Positions 9,163 through 18,017 of a stretch of DNA of 64,000 nt are shown here, piece after piece. The stretch is from contig CALWTD010000013.1 of assembly GCA_944384395.1 (NCBI GenBank), positions 1 to 64,000 of the forward strand, read 5' to 3'. The notes beneath the pieces are model-generated. The model was not told the origin of the DNA. It saw only the letters and a program-made list of their open reading frames with translations, and did not search any database. Each line of letters begins with the position of its first letter. Position 1 is the stretch's first letter. A program made the translations under genes and the position numbers. The DNA is from an uncultured Clostridia bacterium. GTDB lineage: Bacteria > Bacillota > Clostridia > Christensenellales > UBA1242.

Positions 9163-10254
9163 ATGAAAATAGGTGTGGTTGGACTACCAAATGTAGGAAA
9201 GAGTACATTATTTAACGCAATAACGGAAGCAGGTGCAGAGAGTGCAAATTATCCATTTTGTACAATAGAACCAAATGTTGGGATTGTAGATGTAAAAGAT
9301 GAAAGGCTTGATGTTTTGGGCAAAATGTACAACACAAAAAAAATAACTCCTGCATCAATAGAGTTTGTTGATATTGCAGGGCTTGTTAAAGGTGCAAGCA
9401 AAGGTGAAGGACTTGGCAACAAATTTTTAAGTCATATTCGTGAAGTTGATGCAATTTGCCATGTGGTTAGGTGTTTTGATGACCAAAACATTATAAATGT
9501 TAATGATAGCGTCGAGCCAATAAGAGATATTGAAATAATAAACTTGGAACTAATACTTGCAAACCTTGAAACCGTGTAAAAAAGATATGATAAATTATAT
9601 AAACTTGCAAGGGTTGGAGAAAAACAATCAGAACAAGAACTAAATGTATTAAAAAAACTTAAATCTGCACTTGAAAATGGCGAAAATGCAAGAACAGTTG
9701 AACTAGATGACGAAGAACAAAAAATAGCAAATTCATTTTTCTTGCTCACAACTAAACCTGTAATATATTGTGCAAATATTTCTGAAAAAGATATTGGCAA
9801 AGAAGATAATGAGTACGTTTTAAAAGTTAAAGAATACGCTAAAAAGGAAAATGCCGAAACAATTGCTCTTTGTGCAAAAATTGAAGAAGAACTAACAAAA
9901 CTCGACAAAGAAGAAAGAGAAATGTTTAAACAAGAACTAGGCATTAAAGAAAGTGGACTAGATAAACTTGTTAAAGCAAGTTACAGCCTTTTAGGACTTA
10001 TGAGTTATCTTACAGCAGGTGAAACAGAAGTAAGGGCATGGACAATAAAAAAAGGAACAAAAGCTCCACAAGCAGCTGGGAAAATACACACAGACTTTGA
10101 AAAAGGCTTTATTAAGGCAGAAGTTGTAAGTTACGATGATTTAGTAGAAGCTGGTTCACTTGTTCAAGCAAAAGAAAAAGGTAAGGTTAGAATAGAAGGT
10201 AAAGATTATGTTGTTCAAGATGGCGATGTGATGTTGTTTAGATTTAATGTTTAA
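9163..10254 (+). pseudogene. ychF: YchF/Obg-like GTPase interrupted by an in-frame TAA at codon 139
   Basis: The reading frame from 9163 to 10254 corresponds to a full-length (about 363-residue) YchF/OLA1 ATPase. The P-loop is GLPNVGKST at residues 6-14 and [17 protein letters not shown] is the switch region. The TGS-like C-terminus includes EVRAWTIKKGTKAPQAAGKIH and ends DVMLFRFNV. Codon 139, normally Glu, Gln or similar in [12 protein letters not shown]-x-KR, is TAA (9577-9579). Both flanks stay in the same frame and conserve family sequence, so this is a single nonsense change and not a frameshift. The N-terminal piece keeps the G1 and G3 motifs; the rest encodes the coiled-coil and TGS domains. 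No good ribosome site is visible for restarting. An assembly or sequencing error, a real recent mutation or readthrough are all possible. Confidence 0.85.
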
Positions 10255-10259
10255 TTAAC

Positions 10260-10307
10260 AAATAACTCCATGTTTGCATATATATTGCAGAAAAGGAGTT
10301 ATTTTTT
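10260..10307 (+). promoter_or_regulatory. Hairpin that encloses the SD of the ferritin-like gene
   Basis: AAATAACTCC (10260-10269) is perfectly complementary to GGAGTTATTT (10295-10304), and the GGAG of the 3' arm is the only Shine-Dalgarno for the ATG at 10308. The T-rich 3' flank makes it look like a terminator for ychF as well. A TATATT (10281-10286) in the loop could be a -10; a transcript starting there would not contain the 5' arm and would leave the SD free. Confidence 0.55.
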
Positions 10308-10850
10308 ATGGAAGATGAATTAGAAGACCAAAAAGTAATAAAAAAAGATGTTGCTATAGATGGCGTTGATTTTGATAAAATAACAAAAGATTTAAAAACA
10401 GCACGAATAATTTCTCCGGCATATGCTGGCAATAAAAGTGAACTTACAGCAATACTTTTGTATACATATCAAACATTTCAGTTTGGATATCAAAAAAGAG
10501 ACGATATTGCAAAACAACTAGAAGAAATTTCAATTCAAGAAATGACACATTTAGAGTGGCTTGGTCAAATGCTTATAAGATTGGGAGTCGCACCAATTTA
10601 TACTCATTTTCCACCAATTCCAGCAAATTTTTTTACAACGCGATTTGTTCCTTATAATGCTAATCAAATTGCCATGATAAAAATTGATTTACAAGGTGAA
10701 AAACAAGCAATATATGACTATGAAAAAATGATTGCACAATTAGATAATGAACTCGTTAAAAAAGTTATACAAGAAATAGTAAAGCAAGAAAAACACCATG
10801 TTGAAATTTTAACAAAAATATTAGAAAATCTTGAAGCAGAGAAAAAATAA
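10308..10850 (+). CDS. Ferritin-like diiron/dimanganese protein
   Basis: A 180-residue four-helix protein. Metal-ligand-like residues appear in the order expected for the ferritin/Mn-catalase superfamily: E in SELTAILLY, ExxxH in EISIQEMTHLEWLG, E in GEKQAIYDYE, and ExxH in KQEKHHVEIL. A loop, PPIPANFFTTRFVPYN, separates the two helix pairs. A role in iron or manganese handling or peroxide defence is inferred from the fold only. It lies between ychF and the convergent large secreted protein, and ends before a bidirectional terminator. The start is fixed by AAGGAG, although that SD lies in a hairpin. Confidence 0.7.
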   Translation: MEDELEDQKVIKKDVAIDGVDFDKITKDLKTARIISPAYAGNKSELTAILLYTYQTFQFGYQKRDDIAKQLEEISIQEMTHLEWLGQMLIRLGVAPIYTHFPPIPANFFTTRFVPYNANQIAMIKIDLQGEKQAIYDYEKMIAQLDNELVKKVIQEIVKQEKHHVEILTKILENLEAEKK

Positions 10851-10873
10851 AATTTATATGAAAAAATTTTAAT

Positions 10874-10909
10874 AAAAAAGAATGATGTAAACCACATCAT
10901 TCTTTTTTA
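10874..10909. terminator. Bidirectional terminator between convergent genes
   Basis: AAAAAGAATGATGT, short loop, ACATCATTCTTTTTT. The A-run/T-run symmetry serves both the ferritin-like gene and the minus-strand 1083-residue gene. Confidence 0.9.
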
Positions 10910-10924
10910 TCTATCACAATAAAT

Positions 10925-13900
10925 TTATTTTTGTTTCTTTGCTTGTTTTTCTGCTTTCTTTTGTTCTTTGAGCTTTTTTAGTTCTTCTTCTTTTGATTGT
11001 CTTTCTTTTTTAATTTTTTCAAGCATTATGTTTCTTTGAACAGAAAGCAAATATTCAGGCATATTATATGATTCAATTTTTGCTTTTAACGATTCTATTT
11101 GATTTTCAAGTTTTGTGTGTCTTTGTGCATATGCTTTAAAATCTCTTTCTGCCTCTCTTGTTACACTTCTATCAACCGTTTGTCTTTGTTTTTTCAAGTT
11201 TTCCTTGTGAAGTTGTTCAATTCTTTCAATCTCGCTTTGGATTGATTGTATCTCACTTTCAACTTCTTTAATTTTTGCATCACGAACTTGTTCAGCTTCT
11301 CTTCTAATTACATCACGATACAATGTTGCATTTCTATCATATTCGCTGGCTTTCTTTCTTTCCCATTTTTTGATTGTAACTTTTTTCATAAAGTATGCAC
11401 TAATTGCAATTACAAGTGCAACAAATAATATAAGGGAAGGGATAAGATACCAAATTGTGCTAGCATCAGGACCGTTTTCTTCTGTTTCACCAGTTTCTTC
11501 GTCTGTTGTTTCTGTGTCGACTTTTGAAATCATAAGAATTGTTTTGTCTAATTCTGCTTTTTGTTGTGCTTGATTATATTCTTTTTCTTCTATTGTTTCA
11601 AATTTTAAATTATCAAAGAATGCTTGACCATAAATTTCTGCACTTTCATTTAGTATTCCAAAAACCAAATTGATTGATGTTTCTTGTGATACTTGTACAT
11701 ATATTGTATAAGTTGTCCACTTATCATTTGAAATAATGTTATCAAATTGCTTATCTATCCCTTTCAAACTAAATAGGGCACCATAATCAAGTTTTTCGTT
11801 TTCTTCTTTGTCTGCTTGTTCTGTGTCTCCCCAAAATCTTGTTTGAATATCAATACTAAATTTATAATATTGGTCAGTTGAAAGAGTTAGTTGTTCTTTT
11901 GCAGTTAAAGTATATTTTGAAACACCATTAGTTATAAATGCAGGCATAAATTTTAATGCTTCTTCGTTGTTTTGGCTATTTGAAATATTATATATATTGT
12001 TTTCACCATCTATTATTCCACCATATGCTATTGCGTCACCAGAAGTGTTTTCTTCTCCGTTTTCAAGGTTTTGCTCATATCTATATGGTGTATACATTCC
12101 ATATTTTTGGTCAGGTGATATAAAGTTGAAATTTGATATTGAAAAGTCTAATGTTTTGTGAGAATCAACATAATTTTCATATGTTTCATCTGTCATTGCT
12201 TCGTCTGTGTCAAATCTTACATTGTCTATATAAACATAACCAGAAACAGGATTATCTTCAGTTCCAAGCCCAATAACTAATTTAAGTGAGTTAGCGTAGG
12301 CAGTGGACCTGATTAAAAGTTCATATTTTGACCAATTAGAGCTATAAATTCCTTCATCACTATATAAAATATTGTTATCACTATCAACAATATAAACATT
12401 CATAAGTTGGTTATTTGTGGATTGAATAACTGTTTTATAATCAAAAGAAATTTTTTGATAACTGTCTTTGGTTGTTGTTATTTCACTGCTTGTTACTGTT
12501 TGATAAGTTGCTTGTTTATTATATAGCATTAAGATATTGTTTACATCACTTTCTATATTTGATGCAGAAGATGAAGGGTTTTGTGGATTTCTTGCTCCAC
12601 CAAATTTATCTTTATTTGCTTCATAGATAGGTGAGTAGGTATTTATAATTCCATAAATTGCTTTATTTTCGTCTTTCATTGTGCTTGTCCAGTCACTAGG
12701 TGTAACAGGATAAGCAAAATCTTTTTCAAGGTCGCTTGCATTATTAAATGTTCCGTTTTTAACAGTTGGAGTTCCTGTTATTGTTGAAAGTGTAACTGAA
12801 CTTGCATTTGTTGTTTCTGCGTTTTCAAATTGTTCCCATGATATTTTTTCAAAACTTATGCTGTCAAAAATAACACTGCCTTTTGCTCCTGTTTCGCTAT
12901 CGCCAAGCCAAAGTTGTAATGTAAATGATGTTTCAAAAAGTTCATGTCCTTTAACATAGAAGTAGTAAGGAGTGTAGTTGTTTGTTAGTGCATTTTTAGT
13001 ATTAGATGAAATTTCAACAGTTTGACTTACAGGTGAATAGAAATCTTTGTAATCTTCTCCGTAGAATAATGAAACATCTTCTCCTTCTTTTAATACTATA
13101 TTTGCCTTTCCATCAAAGTCAGATGACACTTTTGCCCAAACTGTAATTTTATATGTTTCATATGGTAGAACTTTAAATGATGTACTTTCATAACCAACGC
13201 TAATTGCTTTGTTTGATGTAGAGAATAAAACTAACGCAAAGTTATTGTTTGCACTATAATCAGCACCAAGATATTCAATTCCAAGGGATTCCATGCTTGC
13301 ACGATTGTTCACGCTTACAACTTTTGCATCGGCACCTGTTGGCATATAGTTAACAACTTTCCAACCTGTTTTGTCGCCGGTTTCAAAATTTGCATTTTCA
13401 ATTAAATTTGTTTCATAATCTCTTAAATCAATAACATTTTTTCTTGCAAAAGAGTTTGTTGTTTCTTCTTCAAAATAATTTCCAGAAATCTTTTGCATTG
13501 TCAAGTGGTCAAAAAATACTGCGTTTAAAGAATTTTTTTCTTTGCTTCCAAGCCAAAGTTCAACTGATATATCTTTTTGGTCAATTCCTGTTGCAAAATA
13601 AAATCTATACTCTGTCCAAACAGTTGAAGTGTATCTTTCAAAAGATGTGTTAGGGGTGCTATCATCAAAACCATTAATATATATTGATGCAACTGCATTT
13701 TCTTGTGTAAGTGTCCATATGCTAAGTTTATAATATGAATAACTTTCAAGGGCAATTGTGTTTGATTTGTAACCCAAATGATTAGATTCATTTGTCGTTG
13801 CTTCAGATTTTGCGTTTATCATAAGCACATGGTTGTCAAGTTCCATGCCTTGAATTGTATAAGGTACACCAGGATTTTGTGTTGTGGTTAGGGCATAAGA

Positions 13901-14176
13901 AGAAGCACGATTTGAAAATGTTTCTTCATTTGTGCTAATAACTCCAGATTTACCTGTGCTTGACCCCTGCTTTTCCCAACCATTTGGCGTTGTTTGAAGT
14001 GCAGTTGACGAAGAACTGTCAAAATCGCTGTTTGTGATGGTAATCTCGCTTGATGCAGTGTCTTGCGCAAGTACAGTTCTTTTTATAGGTAGTTGAGATA
14101 ATAATCCTATGCAAACTGATATAAAAATAATAAAAATTGATAAAATAAATTGATTAGTTTTTTTTGTGTTAGTCAT
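10925..14176 (-). CDS. Large membrane-anchored surface protein with repeated beta-sandwich-like modules and a cytosolic coiled coil
   Basis: A 1083-residue protein of no family that I can name. An N-terminal signal peptide (hydrophobic residues about 11-27) with a likely cleavage near VLAQD is followed by about 870 extracellular residues. Four modules share one pattern: YYK(I/L)S-type strand, a W-T-Y strand, an (L/I)xLG-type strand, and GxVxFDxxxF at the end. Examples are AVFFDHLTMQKIS, SVIFDSISFEKIS, YVYIDNVRFDT and QAFFDNLKFETI. This resembles carbohydrate-binding jelly-roll modules. One membrane helix (about 907-929) leads to a 150-residue Lys/Glu-rich cytosolic coiled coil. No catalytic domain is visible. 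The start is the ATG at 14176 with AAAGGTGAA upstream. Confidence 0.7.
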   Translation of the reverse strand: MTNTKKTNQFILSIFIIFISVCIGLLSQLPIKRTVLAQDTASSEITITNSDFDSSSSTALQTTPNGWEKQGSSTGKSGVISTNEETFSNRASSYALTTTQNPGVPYTIQGMELDNHVLMINAKSEATTNESNHLGYKSNTIALESYSYYKLSIWTLTQENAVASIYINGFDDSTPNTSFERYTSTVWTEYRFYFATGIDQKDISVELWLGSKEKNSLNAVFFDHLTMQKISGNYFEEETTNSFARKNVIDLRDYETNLIENANFETGDKTGWKVVNYMPTGADAKVVSVNNRASMESLGIEYLGADYSANNNFALVLFSTSNKAISVGYESTSFKVLPYETYKITVWAKVSSDFDGKANIVLKEGEDVSLFYGEDYKDFYSPVSQTVEISSNTKNALTNNYTPYYFYVKGHELFETSFTLQLWLGDSETGAKGSVIFDSISFEKISWEQFENAETTNASSVTLSTITGTPTVKNGTFNNASDLEKDFAYPVTPSDWTSTMKDENKAIYGIINTYSPIYEANKDKFGGARNPQNPSSSASNIESDVNNILMLYNKQATYQTVTSSEITTTKDSYQKISFDYKTVIQSTNNQLMNVYIVDSDNNILYSDEGIYSSNWSKYELLIRSTAYANSLKLVIGLGTEDNPVSGYVYIDNVRFDTDEAMTDETYENYVDSHKTLDFSISNFNFISPDQKYGMYTPYRYEQNLENGEENTSGDAIAYGGIIDGENNIYNISNSQNNEEALKFMPAFITNGVSKYTLTAKEQLTLSTDQYYKFSIDIQTRFWGDTEQADKEENEKLDYGALFSLKGIDKQFDNIISNDKWTTYTIYVQVSQETSINLVFGILNESAEIYGQAFFDNLKFETIEEKEYNQAQQKAELDKTILMISKVDTETTDEETGETEENGPDASTIWYLIPSLILFVALVIAISAYFMKKVTIKKWERKKASEYDRNATLYRDVIRREAEQVRDAKIKEVESEIQSIQSEIERIEQLHKENLKKQRQTVDRSVTREAERDFKAYAQRHTKLENQIESLKAKIESYNMPEYLLSVQRNIMLEKIKKERQSKEEELKKLKEQKKAEKQAKKQK

Positions 14177-14261
14177 TTAGTTCACCTTTTAATTTAATAT
14201 ATAATAATAACTTTGATAAGTATAAATCATATTGCGATTATTTGCAAATATTTTTTAGTAT

Positions 14262-14279
14262 TTGTGCAACAATATTTTT
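14262..14279 (+). promoter_or_regulatory. Shared ATG-proximal motif before the TauE-like gene
   Basis: TTGTGCAACAATATTTTTATG ends at the ATG (14280) and matches the motif before 6975 at all but two positions. No Shine-Dalgarno is present. It is read here as a -10-like element (AACAAT or CAATAT) of a leaderless transcript, with no convincing -35. Confidence 0.4.
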
Positions 14280-14651
14280 ATGAAAAACATGAATAAAAAT
14301 AAAAAACATATTGTAATAGTGCTTTGTGGTATGGTTATTGGTTTTATAAATGGTTTCTTTGGTGGCGGTGGAGGAATGGTGTGTGTTCCCATTTTTGAAA
14401 AATATTTAAAATTAGAAAACAAAGAAGCACACGCCACCACACTTTGTGTAATTTTGCCACTTTGCATAGTTAGTTCTTTTGTTTATATATACAAAAACAG
14501 TTTGGATTTTATTGAACTCATGCTTGTAACAGGTGGAGCAATTATAGGGGGAATACTTGGTGCTTTTTTATTAAAAAAATTAAATTCAAAATGGGTTAGG
14601 TTGATCTTTGCAATTATAATGATTGTTGCAGGTATAAAAATGGTGATATGA
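14280..14651 (+). CDS. TauE/SafE-type transporter, N-terminal half protein
   Basis: A 123-residue membrane protein of about four helices. It carries the family signature GFINGFFGGGGGMVCVPIF near its N-terminus and resembles half of a TauE/SafE (TSUP) anion exporter, which normally has about 250 residues with two pseudo-repeats. The second half is encoded by the next gene; the stop and next start overlap as ATGA (14648-14651). Such transporters export sulfite, sulfoacetate or other organic anions; the substrate here is unknown. The ATG lacks an SD. Confidence 0.75.
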   Translation: MKNMNKNKKHIVIVLCGMVIGFINGFFGGGGGMVCVPIFEKYLKLENKEAHATTLCVILPLCIVSSFVYIYKNSLDFIELMLVTGGAIIGGILGAFLLKKLNSKWVRLIFAIIMIVAGIKMVI

Positions 14652-15013
14652 TGTGGTATATACTTTTAATTTTTGGATTTTTGGCAGGAATAATTGGTGG
14701 TATGGGAATGGGTGGTGGAACAATTCTCATACCATTATTGACTATTTTTATGGGAATTAGTCAAATAATTGCTCAGGGCTACAATTTAATAGCATTTTTA
14801 CCAATGTCGTTAGTCGCAATTTATATTCATTATAAAAATAATTTAATAAATACAAAATATTTACCTTTAATAATAATTTCTGGGATAATTTTTGCAGTTT
14901 TGGGTAGTTTTTTAGCAAACCTTATTGACAAAAATATATTAAAAATACTTTTTGGAATATTTTTAATAGTTTTAAGCGTTATTGAATTTATCAAATTATT
15001 TAAAAATAAATAA
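14648..15013 (+). CDS. TauE/SafE-type transporter, C-terminal half protein
   Basis: A 121-residue partner of the preceding gene. It repeats the signature as GIIGGMGMGGGTILIPLLT, followed by three more hydrophobic helices. The four-base overlap with the upstream gene implies coupled, roughly 1:1 synthesis, so a heterodimer forming one transporter is the simplest reading. Confidence 0.75.
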   Translation: MMWYILLIFGFLAGIIGGMGMGGGTILIPLLTIFMGISQIIAQGYNLIAFLPMSLVAIYIHYKNNLINTKYLPLIIISGIIFAVLGSFLANLIDKNILKILFGIFLIVLSVIEFIKLFKNK

Positions 15014-15021
15014 ATTATAAG

Positions 15022-15050
15022 TGGACAAAGTGTAATTATTATGCTAAAAT
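15022..15050 (+). promoter_or_regulatory. Ferredoxin promoter
   Basis: TGGACA (15022-15027), 17 bases, TAAAAT (15045-15050) with an extended TGC directly before the -10. Confidence 0.6.
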
Positions 15051-15076
15051 TAATCGTTAAAGGAGAATTATTAAAC

Positions 15077-15247
15077 ATGGTAGACCCCAAAAAATGTATA
15101 GGTTGTGGAACATGCGTTGGAATGTGTCCAGTTGGTGCAATTTCTTTTGACGAAAACAATAGGGCAAAAATAAATCAAGAAATTTGCATAAAATGTGGAA
15201 CTTGTGAAGCAGTTTGTCCAGTTAATGCCATTGAAATAAAAAGATAA
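15077..15247 (+). CDS. 2[4Fe-4S] ferredoxin
   Basis: A 56-residue clostridial-type ferredoxin carrying two CxxCxxCxxxCP clusters: CIGCGTCVGMCP and CIKCGTCEAVCP. It is a soluble low-potential electron carrier. The start at 15077 is chosen over an in-frame ATG at 15041 because AAAGGAGAA sits ten bases before it, and 56 residues is the normal size. The ppx/gppA-like gene follows after 17 bases. Confidence 0.95.
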   Translation: MVDPKKCIGCGTCVGMCPVGAISFDENNRAKINQEICIKCGTCEAVCPVNAIEIKR

Positions 15248-15264
15248 TAAATAAAGAGGAAAAA

Positions 15265-16755
15265 ATGGAAAAAGTTGCAATTATTGAAATGAATGAAACA
15301 AATCTAAAGTTGTTAATTTTAGATGTAGAACAAGGTGGATATTACAATGTTTATGACAGAATAAGTGAAAATATAAAACTTGGTCAATTTGTATTAAAAG
15401 AAGGAATAATACCTTCAAATAAGGTTACTGAAACACTTACCATACTTAAATTGTTTAGAAAAGTTTGCGATAATAACAAAGTAACAAAAGTTATATCAAT
15501 AGCTACAAGTTTTATTAAAGAAGCAAAAAATCAAAAAAGTTTCTTTGATGAAATCTACAATAATACAACATTTTCTTTTACTATTCTTTCAATGGAAGAA
15601 GAAGTAAAAGCAGTATATAGTGGTGTAATCAATTATGTTGACGTTCCAAAAGGTGTTATTATTGATGTAGAACCAAATTATACACATATAATTCACTACA
15701 ATAGAAGAACACTTATAAATGTAACAACGCTAAAACATGGTGCAGTTAGTTTTGCAGACGAAAATATTGGCTATGATGAGATAATAAAAACCGTAAAAGA
15801 AGAATTAAACAAATACGAATACTTAAAAACATTAGACCCTGAAACGATGTTTGTTGGCACAGGCTCAACCATGATAAGCATTGGTCGTTTAGCAAAAAAA
15901 GTTTCACATTATCCATTAGATATAGACAATAATTATGTTGTTTCAAACAATGTTTTTGATGCAGTGTTTAATAAAGTTAAAGACCTTGATTTAGACAAAA
16001 CACAAAAACTAAAAGGAATAAGTGAAGATAGAGCTGATTCGCTTGTTTCGGGCATGGCAATAGTAAAAGCAATAATTGAACAACTAAACATCACTAGTTT
16101 TTCAGTTTCTGCTGGTGGACTAGAAGAAGGTTTAATATATAACTATGTTGTTCCTGAAACAAATGAAAAGCCACTTAGCGATATGTTAACTTATAGCCTT
16201 GAAACAATAAGAATATTTTATGATAGACCACTTTCTAACACAGAAAATGTTTACAATTTAGCAATCATATTGTTTAAACAGTTAAAAGTTATGCATAAAC
16301 TCCCAAGAGCATATGTTAAAGCGCTTAGAATTGCTGCTTCAATGTATGATTGTGGAACAAGGGTCAATTTTGAAAATCATCCAAATTATAGTTTTAATAT
16401 TATAATAAATTCAAGGCTTAATGGTGTGTCACACAAAGATTTGTTACTTGCTGGGTTTGCTTGCAAATTCCAAAATTTAGATAACATAGTACTCAGTGAA
16501 TGGGTAAAATATAAAGATATATTAACAGATGAAGACCTTGATGCTGTAAGAAAACTTGGGGTAATAATAAATCTTGCAGCAAGTTTAGATAGGTCAAGAA
16601 GTCAAAATGTAATAGATATATGTTGCGATATTTTAGGCGATTCAATTATAATGAAAACAGTTGTTAAAGACGATGCAACATTTGACATAAGACAAGGAAT
16701 GAAAGTTGGTTCAGACTTTAAAAAAGTTCTTAAAAAATATTTACAAATTATTTAA
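15265..16755 (+). CDS. Ppx/GppA-family phosphatase
   Basis: A 496-residue protein of the ASKHA (actin-like ATPase) fold. The N-terminal domain has IEMNETNLKLLIL, SMEEEVKAVYSGV, GVIIDVEPNYTHI and FVGTGSTMISIGRLA, corresponding to the exopolyphosphatase/pppGpp phosphohydrolase motifs. The C-terminal region is HD-like (ASMYDCGTRVNFENHPNYSFNIIINS). The canonical GGGS of phosphate-loop 2 is replaced by VEPNYT, so activity could differ from true Ppx. Family members hydrolyse polyphosphate or pppGpp. Confidence 0.8.
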   Translation: MEKVAIIEMNETNLKLLILDVEQGGYYNVYDRISENIKLGQFVLKEGIIPSNKVTETLTILKLFRKVCDNNKVTKVISIATSFIKEAKNQKSFFDEIYNNTTFSFTILSMEEEVKAVYSGVINYVDVPKGVIIDVEPNYTHIIHYNRRTLINVTTLKHGAVSFADENIGYDEIIKTVKEELNKYEYLKTLDPETMFVGTGSTMISIGRLAKKVSHYPLDIDNNYVVSNNVFDAVFNKVKDLDLDKTQKLKGISEDRADSLVSGMAIVKAIIEQLNITSFSVSAGGLEEGLIYNYVVPETNEKPLSDMLTYSLETIRIFYDRPLSNTENVYNLAIILFKQLKVMHKLPRAYVKALRIAASMYDCGTRVNFENHPNYSFNIIINSRLNGVSHKDLLLAGFACKFQNLDNIVLSEWVKYKDILTDEDLDAVRKLGVIINLAASLDRSRSQNVIDICCDILGDSIIMKTVVKDDATFDIRQGMKVGSDFKKVLKKYLQII

Positions 16756-16770
16756 TTAAATTGTTAAACT

Positions 16771-16803
16771 AAAAAAAAGATTTGGCAAGCAAATCTTTTT
16801 TTT
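16771..16803 (+). terminator. Intrinsic terminator
   Basis: AAAAAAGATTTG, short loop GCAAG, CAAATCTTTTTTTT, downstream of the Ppx/GppA gene. Confidence 0.9.
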
Positions 16804-16807
16804 ACAT

Positions 16808-16836
16808 TTGACATTTGAGTTGTTGTGGTTTAACAT
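16808..16836 (+). promoter_or_regulatory. Promoter for the HtrA-like lipoprotein
   Basis: TTGACA (16808-16813), 17 bases, TAACAT (16831-16836), followed by the SD GAGGTGAG before the ATG at 16855. A neighbouring TATATT could be an alternative -10. Confidence 0.6.
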
Positions 16837-16854
16837 ATATTATGAGGTGAGATT

Positions 16855-18006
16855 ATGAAAAAAAAATATATAATATTTTTGTTTATTTGTGTTTTTACCG
16901 TAATCTTGTCTGGTTGTTTTGGATTGCCTTCTGACGCAAATACATCAACCAACAATCAAACATCTACTTCAATAACATCAAACATAAATCCACAGGTCGC
17001 TATGCCAAAAAGTATAAATTCAATTTATCAAGAACCTGTTCAAATTAAAGAAAATGCAACAGCGTCGGACATAGCAAATGCATACATAGACAGCGTTGTA
17101 ACTGTTTTTGTTGTTAATTCTTATGATGTTGAACTCAGTTTTGGAAGTGGAGTATGCGTTTATGGTGGTGGTTATATTTTAACAAACAACCATGTTGTAA
17201 GCGATGTTTTATCAAATTCAAGTTATGAACTTAGGGTTTGTTTAAATGGCGAAAGTACATCATATTATGCAGAAGTACTTTGGACAGATGCAAGTTTAGA
17301 CATAGCTATAATTCAATGTCAAAATGGAAATATCCCATATGTAAAAATACAAGATAGACTTATTGACAAAACTGCTGAGCCTTTGCAATTATTGGAGCCA
17401 GTTATTTCAATAGGAACTCCTCTTGATTTTAGTTTACAAAACTCTTGCACTTATGGATATATTAGTGGTTTAAATAGATATACAACGGCAGATAACAATG
17501 TCTATGAACATTTAATTCAACACACAGCATCAATATCAAAAGGCAACAGCGGTGGTGCACTATTTGATATGCAGGGCAATTTGGTTGGTTTAAATACACT
17601 TGGTTCCGTTGAAGGTAATGACATATATTTTGCAGTGCCAGTTTATAGTGCACAACTTATTTTACAGGAAGTTGTTTCATTAAATGAACAAACAACAAGA
17701 CAAGCATATAAAATGCCACAACTTGGAATAACATTATGTGATGAAATAATTTGTATGTTCTACAACGAAAATTATATTGATTCACATGGCGTTTATGTTA
17801 TGAGTGTAACAATGGGTGGAAATTCATACTCAAAATTACAAACAGGAGATATAATAAAGTCAATAACAATAAATAATACATCATACACAATAGATTGTAG
17901 AAATGATTTAATTTACACACTGCTAATGGTGAAAAATATCAAAAGTATAGATGTTTCAATGCAAAGAAATAACAAACTTACAACTGTAACAATTACACTA
18001 AATTAA
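16855..18006 (+). CDS. HtrA/DegP-like trypsin-fold serine protease, lipoprotein
   Basis: A 383-residue secreted protease anchored by lipid: the signal peptide ends in the lipobox LSGC (Cys20). The catalytic triad is visible as His in LTNNHVVSD, Asp in DASLDIAII and Ser in KGNSGGALFD. A short C-terminal segment (KLQTGDIIKSITINN) corresponds to a degenerate PDZ domain. HtrA proteins of this type degrade or sense misfolded envelope proteins. Most Bacillota HtrA proteins are anchored by a membrane helix, so lipid anchoring is a variation. The MreB-like gene follows 11 bases later. Confidence 0.88.
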   Translation: MKKKYIIFLFICVFTVILSGCFGLPSDANTSTNNQTSTSITSNINPQVAMPKSINSIYQEPVQIKENATASDIANAYIDSVVTVFVVNSYDVELSFGSGVCVYGGGYILTNNHVVSDVLSNSSYELRVCLNGESTSYYAEVLWTDASLDIAIIQCQNGNIPYVKIQDRLIDKTAEPLQLLEPVISIGTPLDFSLQNSCTYGYISGLNRYTTADNNVYEHLIQHTASISKGNSGGALFDMQGNLVGLNTLGSVEGNDIYFAVPVYSAQLILQEVVSLNEQTTRQAYKMPQLGITLCDEIICMFYNENYIDSHGVYVMSVTMGGNSYSKLQTGDIIKSITINNTSYTIDCRNDLIYTLLMVKNIKSIDVSMQRNNKLTTVTITLN

Positions 18007-18017
18007 AAGGAAAAATA

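Noticed and set aside
9163-10254. Alternative genetic code explaining the stop in ychF
   Set aside because: TAA ends most genes here at the expected place, and TGA ends minD and both TauE-half genes; no other in-frame stops were seen.
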